Part shown: positions 1-4,589 of the stretch, in pieces
Layout: every line of letters starts with the position of its first letter
How positions within the stretch are numbered: position 1 is the first letter of the stretch
Assembly (NCBI GenBank): GCA_013297575.1
Contig: JAAFHO010000399.1
Span: forward strand, 1 to 5,528
Length of the DNA stretch: 5,528 nt
Source of the DNA: Chitinophagales bacterium
GTDB lineage: Bacteria; Bacteroidota; Bacteroidia; Chitinophagales; Saprospiraceae
Direction: 5' to 3'
Translations under genes and position numbers: made by a program
The notes under the pieces: model-generated
Told to the model about the DNA's origin: nothing
The model's database searches: none
The model's input: only the letters and a program-made list of their open reading frames with translations

Positions 1-236
1 ATATAAGATTTTCCCTGTTTCAATAGTGTATTATGTCCCGCCTCAGGATACCCCATAGAACTAAGTGTATCAGCAACCAAAGGGCGGAGATCGTCTTGTT
101 CCGCTTCCACGGTTACTGTGTTGGTTTCAAAATCTACCTCAACATCTGTAATGCCAGGCAAAGCAATCAACCCATTACGGATACTGGATGCACATCCGCC
201 GCATTTTAGGTTTTCAATGACAAATGAATTTTTCAT
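1..236 (-). CDS. Heavy-metal-associated (HMA) domain protein, 3' end outside the window
   Basis: The minus strand encodes 78 codons from an ATG at 236-234 with no stop before the window edge. The protein begins MKNSFVIENLKCGGCASSIR, and C12 and C15 form the CxxC metal-binding motif of the HMA fold (beta-alpha-beta-beta-alpha-beta). The later segments GITDVEVDFETNTVTVE and LVADTLSSMGYPEAG fit the second and third strands and second helix. HMA domains bind Cu(I) or other soft metals, either as small cytosolic chaperones or as the N-terminus of P-type ATPases. By residue 78 the HMA fold is complete and the sequence reads KQGKSY, so I infer a small stand-alone protein close to its end. An N-terminal domain of a longer transporter cannot be excluded. 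The leader is A/T-rich (TTAATTAATTTAAAAAT before ATG) with no Shine-Dalgarno, as usual in Bacteroidota. The gene diverges from the DUF4136 lipoprotein gene. Metal specificity cannot be read from the sequence. Confidence 0.88.
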   Translation of the reverse strand, partial: MKNSFVIENLKCGGCASSIRNGLIALPGITDVEVDFETNTVTVEAEQDDLRPLVADTLSSMGYPEAGHNTLLKQGKSY

Positions 237-318
237 ATTTTTAAATTAATTAAGTGCTGTATTATAGATTACCGCCACACGATATACTACCACAAATTTA
301 AGCACCTTAAAATAATGA

Positions 319-337
319 AGTATTGATAATCATCATC
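319..337. promoter_or_regulatory. Fur-box-like sequence in the divergent intergenic region
   Basis: The 19 bases AGTATTGATAATCATCATC match the classical enterobacterial Fur consensus GATAATGATAATCATTATC at 15 of 19 positions by hand alignment, including the whole central TGATAATCAT. The site overlaps the putative -33 element of the lipoprotein promoter and lies 83 bases upstream of the HMA start, so a bound regulator could affect both genes. Fur sites in Bacteroidota are less well defined and the region is A/T-rich, so a chance match is possible. Confidence 0.3.
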
Positions 338-352
338 TGCAACTTAGATTTT
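322..352 (+). promoter_or_regulatory. Putative Bacteroidota-type promoter of the DUF4136 lipoprotein gene
   Basis: ATTG at 322-325 stands for the -33 TTTG/TTG element. After a 19-base spacer, TAGATTTT at 345-352 matches the -7 consensus TAnnTTTG at five of its six defined positions. Spacing agrees with the known primary sigma factor promoters of this phylum. Transcription would start around 357-360, giving a leader of about 35 bases. Only the motif match supports this. Confidence 0.35.
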
Positions 353-392
353 TATCATATCCACACTGGCTTCAACACACCAATTTTGCTGC

Positions 393-989
393 ATGAAAAA
401 CATACAAACTAAGAAATATCTGCACGTTCTTATTGGCGTTTTGCTGTTTTTGATCTTAGCAATCAGTTGTTCGCCATTACAAAAGGTTTATACAGAAGAA
501 GAACCTGGCACTAACCTTTATCGGTACCATACTTACTGTTGGTTGGACAATCCATCCACTATACAAGGCGCGAAAGGCCCTGCGTGGCTTACAGAAAGCA
601 CCAACAACAATATCCGAGCCTCGGTAGAAAAGCAATTGGACAAATTGGGTTTTAAAAAAAGTAGTGCTTTCGCCGATCTTACACTCCATTATCATATTGT
701 CTTAAAAAACGAAATGCGATATGTCTATGACTTGCAATGCCGCAGTTACGAGGTAGGTAACTACGACAGCCGATGCGATCGGGTAACAATGGTTCCAATG
801 GTGGAAGGTACGCTAATTATTGATCTATTGGATACTGCCACTGGTAACCAAGTTTGGCGGGGTGGCGCCGTCAGTTATTTGGATCACATGCAGCCCGATG
901 AAGTAGATGACCGCTTGAGTACAGCAATACTAGAAATATTCAAAGCGTTTCCTCAGGCTTCTAAAGGCAAAGCAGCACCTCGTCCATAA
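393..989 (+). CDS. DUF4136 domain lipoprotein
   Basis: A 198-residue protein with a lipoprotein signal peptide: basic N-terminus (K2, K7, K8), hydrophobic stretch about residues 10-25, and a loose lipobox LAISC with the probable lipidated cysteine at C26. The mature part fits DUF4136: an early YRYHTYCWL segment (43-51, the family's Y-x-T-[YF]-x-W region), a helix RASVEKQLDKLGFKKS (75-90), then ADLTLHYHIVL (94-104), and the most diagnostic C-terminal EGTLIIDLLDTATGNQVWRG (138-157). The predicted site of action is the periplasmic side of the cell envelope. The biochemical function of DUF4136 is unknown to me. Besides C26 there are three cysteines (C49, C116, C128), and C116/C128 flank a short tyrosine-rich loop that could be disulphide-bonded. 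ATG 393 is the right start because it precedes the signal peptide directly. The gene stands alone: the HMA gene diverges and the next gene is 222 bases away. The family call is good; the role is open. Confidence 0.85.
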   Translation: MKNIQTKKYLHVLIGVLLFLILAISCSPLQKVYTEEEPGTNLYRYHTYCWLDNPSTIQGAKGPAWLTESTNNNIRASVEKQLDKLGFKKSSAFADLTLHYHIVLKNEMRYVYDLQCRSYEVGNYDSRCDRVTMVPMVEGTLIIDLLDTATGNQVWRGGAVSYLDHMQPDEVDDRLSTAILEIFKAFPQASKGKAAPRP

Positions 990-999
990 TGGAACCAAC

Positions 1000-1031
1000 A
1001 AAAAAACTAGCGTTACTAAACTTGTTTTTTT
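1000..1031 (+). terminator. Weak hairpin after the lipoprotein gene, possible terminator
   Basis: AAAAAAAC (1000-1007) is perfectly complementary to GTTTTTTT (1024-1031), with an inner TAG/CTA pairing (1008-1010 with 1016-1018). The T tract on the 3' side, 11 bases after the lipoprotein stop, fits a weak and possibly bidirectional intrinsic terminator. The stem is almost all A-T, so stability is low. Confidence 0.27.
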
Positions 1032-1049
1032 CAATCAGCAGTAGTTTCG
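1021..1049 (+). promoter_or_regulatory. Putative promoter of the CoA-transferase gene
   Basis: CTTG at 1021-1024, a 17-base spacer and TAGTTTCG at 1042-1049 resemble the Bacteroidota promoter (TTTG / TAnnTTTG, with one mismatch in each element). It would give a leader of about 155 bases for the gene starting at 1212. It overlaps the T-rich arm of the hairpin at 1000-1031, which weakens both calls. The rest of the gap to 1211 shows no clear coding or RNA structure. Confidence 0.22.
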
Positions 1050-1211
1050 GACTTTCTGCAAGACAAATAGCACAAACGCACGACATAAATTAGGACGATT
1101 CGAACAAAGAAAAATAGGGCTTTAGGCGTTCATATCCAAATGTCCACCAATTTTCCTAAATGGAATTAGAAAATAGCTAGCAAACACAAGACAAAAACAA
1201 TACAATGTCCA

Positions 1212-2486
1212 ATGACTTATATTCAAGCAGCAGAAGCCCTTCAGATCATCCAATCAGGCCAACGCATTTACATACACGGAAGTGCTTGTACGCCCATCTT
1301 TATGCTCCAGAAACTGGCCGAACAAGCCCCGAGGTGGAAAGACCTGGAACTGGTCTCTATCAGTTTGTATGGCAACATAGAGGTGGACAAACCGGCTTAC
1401 GCAGCACACTTCCGCATGAACTCTCTTTTTGTTTCGGAGAGCATTCGGCAGGCAGTAAATGAAGGCAGAGGTGACTATATTCCTGTATTTTTGAGCGAAA
1501 TACCCGACTTGTTCAAGCGGAATATCTTGCCAATTGATGTAGCCATTGTATCTGTTTCTGAACCCGATAAACATGGTTTTTGCTCACTGGGTACTTCTGT
1601 GGATATAGCACGGTCTGCTGTTAATGCTGCAAAGTATGTGATTGCACAAGTAAATCCGCAAGTACCCCGCACACATGGCGATGGCATGATACACACCAGT
1701 CGTTTTCATGCCATGGTTTTTGGGGACGTACCACTTCCCGAAGTGCAATATAGCAACAAAGTAGGCGAGCATGAACTAAAAATTGGGCAAATAATTGCCG
1801 AATTAATCGACGACCGTAGCACATTACAAATGGGTATTGGTGCTATCCCCGATGCCGTGCTACAATGCCTTCGCAACCATAAAGACCTAGGCGTGCACAC
1901 AGAGATGTTTTCGGATGGTTTGATTGATTTGATTGAAACAGGGGTGGTCAATAACCGCTATAAAAAGATTCACCCATACAAAACGGTCAGTTCATTCGCA
2001 TTGGGCACTCGAAAATTATACGATTATGTGGACGACAATCCTGCGTTCGCCTTTCTCGATATTGACTATGTAAATGAAGCCTCTGTCATAAAACGAAACG
2101 ACCGTGTGGTGGCCATCAATAGCGCCATTGAGGTCGATTTAACGGGACAGGTTTGCGCCGACTCCATTGGTACCTACCACTATTCTGGTGTAGGGGGGCA
2201 AATGGATTTTATTCGCGGCGCAGCACTTTCGGACGGTGGCAAACCGATTATTGCCCTCACTTCCCGCACCAAAAAAGGCATTTCGCGTATTGTACCCATG
2301 CTCAAGCCCGGAGCAGGCGTAGTCACTACCCGCGCACATGTGCATTATGTAGTAACTGAATACGGCGCAGCATTCCTTTTTGGGAAAAACCTGCGCCAAC
2401 GAGCACACGCACTCATCAGTATTGCACACCCCGATGATCGGGAAATGCTGGAACGTGCGGCATTTGAGCGTTTTAAGGTGTTTTAA
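1212..2486 (+). CDS. Acetyl-CoA hydrolase / 4-hydroxybutyrate CoA-transferase family protein
   Basis: A 424-residue cytosolic enzyme of full family length (usually about 420-440). The N-terminal AcetylCoA_hydro half begins around TYIQAAEALQIIQSGQRIYI and includes VSEPDKHGFCSLGTSVD (115-131). The C-terminal half (AcetylCoA_hyd_C) carries GVHTEMFSDG (227-236), EVDLTGQV (307-314), SGVGGQMDFIRGA (325-337) and VHYVVTEYGAAFLFGK (377-392). E231 in HTEM is the candidate catalytic glutamate that forms the glutamyl-CoA thioester in this family. The enzyme would move CoA between an acyl-CoA and a carboxylate, typically acetate. The preferred acyl group (4-hydroxybutyrate, butyrate, propionate or succinate) cannot be read from the sequence. 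ATG 1212 is chosen because the family N-terminus begins there. An ATG at 1205 lies in another frame. The leader is A/C-rich without Shine-Dalgarno. No pathway partner lies alongside: both neighbours are functionally unrelated, and the stop codon lies inside a perfect inverted repeat. Confidence 0.93.
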   Translation: MTYIQAAEALQIIQSGQRIYIHGSACTPIFMLQKLAEQAPRWKDLELVSISLYGNIEVDKPAYAAHFRMNSLFVSESIRQAVNEGRGDYIPVFLSEIPDLFKRNILPIDVAIVSVSEPDKHGFCSLGTSVDIARSAVNAAKYVIAQVNPQVPRTHGDGMIHTSRFHAMVFGDVPLPEVQYSNKVGEHELKIGQIIAELIDDRSTLQMGIGAIPDAVLQCLRNHKDLGVHTEMFSDGLIDLIETGVVNNRYKKIHPYKTVSSFALGTRKLYDYVDDNPAFAFLDIDYVNEASVIKRNDRVVAINSAIEVDLTGQVCADSIGTYHYSGVGGQMDFIRGAALSDGGKPIIALTSRTKKGISRIVPMLKPGAGVVTTRAHVHYVVTEYGAAFLFGKNLRQRAHALISIAHPDDREMLERAAFERFKVF

Positions 2487-2491
2487 AACGC
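2468..2491. terminator. Perfect inverted repeat spanning the CoA-transferase stop codon
   Basis: GCGTTTTAA (2468-2476), loop GGTGTT and TTAAAACGC (2483-2491) form a perfect 9-bp stem. The TAA stop (2484-2486) lies in the 3' arm, so the last codons are part of the structure. No T tract follows on the plus strand, so it is not a canonical intrinsic terminator. It sits between two tail-to-tail coding sequences (this gene and the exonuclease relic), where a bidirectional terminator or 3'-end stabilising hairpin is plausible. Confidence 0.35.
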
Positions 2492-2518
2492 GATCAGATC
2501 ATTTATGCCTCAGCAATT

Positions 2519-2671
2519 GTTATTTCCACGACGTATTAAGGAATAATATTTTCCGTGTATTTTTATTGCATCAATACCATCCAGCAGTTGCCGGCCACAT
2601 GTGCCTTCTCCTTGATAACCTACCAAAAGCACAGTATGTTGTGACATTTCGATGTATTTTCTAAGTATATA
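2519..2671 (-). pseudogene. Relic of a beta-CASP metallo-beta-lactamase RNA exonuclease
   Basis: Read on the minus strand, 2671-2543 encodes a run ending in KYY whose core, HTVLLVGYQGEGTCGRQLL (2638-2582), closely resembles the conserved late region of bacterial MBL-fold beta-CASP exonucleases (COG1236 / YSH1 type), usually VGYQAEGTxGRxLLxG followed by IxIHGxxxPV. The next residues, DGIDAIKIHGKYY, continue the match. The frame then runs into SLIRRGNNNC and a stop. A +1 shift at the same place gives P, an in-frame TAA, then YVVEIT, the kind of sequence expected after this motif, so a one-base frameshift and a nonsense change are likely. About 45-50 recognisable residues remain of a protein usually near 450. 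The metal-binding HxHxDH motif, the N-terminal portion and the final SAHAD region are absent. It cannot encode a working nuclease. The 3' side abuts the CoA-transferase, and the 5' side ends close to the promoter of the kinase operon. Confidence 0.75.
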
Positions 2672-2690
2672 AGAATTATGCCTACATTTG
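2657..2690 (+). promoter_or_regulatory. Putative promoter of the kinase operon, near-leaderless
   Basis: TACATTTG at 2683-2690 is a perfect match to the Bacteroidota -7 element TAnnTTTG. TTTT at 2657-2660 is a fair -33 element with a 22-base spacer. Transcription would begin around 2695-2698, at or next to the ATG at 2698. Reading upstream in that frame meets only non-start codons before TAA at 2662-2664, so no earlier start is available. The transcript would have essentially no 5' leader. Confidence 0.42.
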
Positions 2691-2697
2691 CATCTAC

Positions 2698-4137
2698 ATG
2701 ACACATCCATTGCGCACACTTATAACACAACAGCATGTAATATATTTTTTATTTGGGGCAATTGTTATATTTGGCCTGGATTGTGTTTTGCCGCAAGAGA
2801 CTAATATTTCAATACTTTATATTCCGCTCCTTTTTACCTGCGTCCGTAGTAGCAACCAATTATTTCCAGCCTCAGCAGCGGTAATGGTTTCTTTATTTAT
2901 AGGTATTGCACCGCTCCTAAAACCAGAAAATCCAGCCCTCCATTTTATATTCATCAATAGAATATCCACTTTAATAGCGGTCTGGATATCCTACTATTTA
3001 GTTCGGATGATACAACGCTCCAACGACCGTTACCAGGCCATTTGGCGACAAAATAGTACCGGCTTGCTACTTGTCAATCAAAAAGGAGATATTATTCAAG
3101 TCAGTCCTGCTATCCATCAGTTTTTTGGTTATGATTCAAATGAATTACTTGGAAAAAAAATAGAGGTCTTAATTCCTCACCGCTTCCAACACAAACATTT
3201 GCAGCACCGAGGCCAATTCAATGCCAACCCACACCCTCGTTCGATGGGCGTTGGGCTGGATCTTTTTGGGCGCAAAAAAGATGGTACCGAGTTCCCTGTT
3301 GAAGTAAGTCTTAGCCCATTTGAATCCGAAGCAGGCCACTTCGTCATCGTATTTGTTATTGATAATACGATCCGAAAAACACAAGAAAACGCCCTTAAAG
3401 CGCAAAAAAAGGAATTGGAAGCACTCACCCATGCCCTAAAAACAAGCAATAAAGAATTAGAAAATTTTGCATATATCTCCTCCCATGATCTGCAAGAACC
3501 CCTGCGCAAAATTCGGGCTTTTAGCGATCTCTTGGACGAACCGGAGTCCGGAAACTTATCGAATGAAGGCAAATCCTACCTCGAACGTATTCAGCAATCC
3601 GCTACTCGGATGCAAAGGCTGATTCGCGATTTGTTGGATTTTTCTCGTGTTAGTACCCGTGCGCTACCTTTTGAGCGCATACAACTGACCGAAATACTAC
3701 ATGAGGTATTAGCGGATCTTGATTTGGCGATCAAAGACGCTCAGGGACACGTAGAACTGGGCGAATTACCCGAAATGGAAGCAGATCCAACACAAATACG
3801 GCAACTTTTCCAAAACCTATTGAGCAATGCTCTCAAATTCAGAAAAGAAGGCACTTCACCCGTCATTCGTATTGACGCACACCCCTCCCAAAAAGGCCAA
3901 AACTGGATTGAAATTAGGGTGCAGGACAATGGAATTGGCTTTGATGAAAAATATTTAGATCGAATTTTTACCATTTTCCAACGATTGGAAGGCAACAAAT
4001 ACGAAGGATCGGGTATCGGGTTGGCTATTTGCCTCAAAATTGCTCAACGGCATGGAGGCGAAATAACCGCACAAAGTAAATTGGAGGAAGGAGCCACTTT
4101 TGTGCTTCATTTTCCTTTAACCCAAACCACTCCATAA
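2698..4137 (+). CDS. Membrane PAS-domain sensor histidine kinase
   Basis: A 479-residue inner-membrane kinase, first gene of a three-gene operon. Residues about 14-104 form four hydrophobic segments (14-31, 37-50, 57-74, 84-104) with short loops and no sizeable periplasmic domain, ending in the FINRISTLIAVWISYYLV type of helix. A PAS domain follows (about 112-226), with the segment MGVGLDLFGRKKDGTEFPVE near its end. H167 lies where FixL and DosP place their haem-ligating histidine. A short coiled coil (228-256) leads to HisKA with phosphoacceptor H263 in SSHDLQEPLRKI, a phytochrome-kinase-like H-box. HATPase_c shows an N-box QNLLSNALKF (N373, N377), G1 DNGIGFD (410-416), F-box IFTIFQRL and G2 GSGIGLAI (437-444). 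All catalytic motifs are intact, so it should autophosphorylate. The likely recipient is the receiver protein starting 11 bases downstream. The signal is unknown: the membrane part or the PAS ligand could provide it. Confidence 0.95.
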   Translation: MTHPLRTLITQQHVIYFLFGAIVIFGLDCVLPQETNISILYIPLLFTCVRSSNQLFPASAAVMVSLFIGIAPLLKPENPALHFIFINRISTLIAVWISYYLVRMIQRSNDRYQAIWRQNSTGLLLVNQKGDIIQVSPAIHQFFGYDSNELLGKKIEVLIPHRFQHKHLQHRGQFNANPHPRSMGVGLDLFGRKKDGTEFPVEVSLSPFESEAGHFVIVFVIDNTIRKTQENALKAQKKELEALTHALKTSNKELENFAYISSHDLQEPLRKIRAFSDLLDEPESGNLSNEGKSYLERIQQSATRMQRLIRDLLDFSRVSTRALPFERIQLTEILHEVLADLDLAIKDAQGHVELGELPEMEADPTQIRQLFQNLLSNALKFRKEGTSPVIRIDAHPSQKGQNWIEIRVQDNGIGFDEKYLDRIFTIFQRLEGNKYEGSGIGLAICLKIAQRHGGEITAQSKLEEGATFVLHFPLTQTTP

Positions 4138-4148
4138 ATTATACAAAA

Positions 4149-4580
4149 ATGGATATACATTTATTAATTGCTGAAGATGATATAGAGGATCAAATGTTTA
4201 TTCAAAGGGCATTTGATAAAATTAATTTTGAAGGAAATTTGCACTTTGTCAATAATGGCGAAGAAGTACTAACTTACCTCAATAATTGTAAAAAAACAAG
4301 TACGCACCTTGTTTCCAATTGTCCCAATATATTACTCCTCGACTTAAATATGCCCAAACTCAATGGTTGGGAAACATTGGAAATGCTAAAGTCCGATCCC
4401 GATTGGGTTAACCTTCCAGTTATTATTTTTACCACCAGCCGTTCAGAAGAAGATGTTCAGGCCAGTTATCGTTCTGGTGCTGCCTGTTTTATTGCCAAAC
4501 CCGATAGTTATTTAGGCTATGTGGATACTTTTCGTAGTTTTAACCATTTTTGGGCAGATACAGTCCAATTACCAAAATAA
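4149..4580 (+). CDS. Single-domain response regulator (CheY/Rcp1-like)
   Basis: A 143-residue protein consisting of one receiver domain and no output domain. The acidic pocket is D10/D11, the phosphoacceptor is D65 in LLLDLNMPKLNG, the conserved threonine is T95 (FTTS), the switch aromatic is F114 and the conserved lysine is K117 followed by P118. Spacings D65-T95 (30) and T95-K117 (22) equal those of CheY, so the site is intact. An extended beta3-loop (about residues 46-58) and the motif PKLNGWETLEMLKSD are typical of Rcp1-type regulators, which pair with phytochrome-like kinases. It should take phosphate from H263 of the upstream kinase and act by protein contact or as a relay intermediate. 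The spacing (11 bases after the kinase stop, 9 bases before the next ATG) indicates cotranscription. The leader ATACAAAA has no Shine-Dalgarno, as expected in Bacteroidota. Confidence 0.94.
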   Translation: MDIHLLIAEDDIEDQMFIQRAFDKINFEGNLHFVNNGEEVLTYLNNCKKTSTHLVSNCPNILLLDLNMPKLNGWETLEMLKSDPDWVNLPVIIFTTSRSEEDVQASYRSGAACFIAKPDSYLGYVDTFRSFNHFWADTVQLPK

Positions 4581-4589
4581 AATTAAACC

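Larger units (their letters stand above)
989..1093 (+). other. Doubtful 34-codon ORF overlapping the lipoprotein stop
   Basis: The lipoprotein stop and a new ATG overlap as TAATG. The ATG at 989 opens a frame of 34 codons ending in TAG at 1091-1093. It starts MEPTKKLALLNLFFSISSSF, a basic then hydrophobic N-terminus resembling a signal peptide or single membrane helix. No homology is recognised and the frame contains the A and T tracts of a possible terminator hairpin. It could be a translationally coupled microprotein, the decayed start of a lost secreted protein, or chance. Chance is most likely. Confidence 0.13.

Noticed and set aside
264..296. Promoter for the HMA gene on the minus strand (TTTG at 296-293, TAATCTAT at 271-264)
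   Set aside because: The -33 match and the 21-base spacer are acceptable, but the -7 element matches TAnnTTTG poorly, so it is not supported well enough for the feature list.
1149..1167. Hairpin AATTTTCC / GGAATT before the CoA-transferase
   Set aside because: It is short and A/T-rich with a bulge and no adjoining T tract. It is expected by chance in such DNA.
1205..1462. ATG at 1205 opening an 85-codon plus-strand frame
   Set aside because: It overlaps the CoA-transferase in another frame, its translation shows no recognisable domain, and the CoA-transferase frame is a strong family match over its whole length.
1254..1951. Several minus-strand ORFs inside the CoA-transferase gene
   Set aside because: They are antisense shadows of a well-supported gene with no recognisable motifs.
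2380..2664. Plus-strand 94-codon ORF running out of the CoA-transferase 3' end
   Set aside because: It overlaps a confirmed gene out of frame, and its tail is antisense to the exonuclease relic. No domain is visible.
3169..4037. Minus-strand ORFs inside the histidine kinase gene
   Set aside because: They are antisense to an intact kinase with all catalytic motifs and have low-complexity translations.
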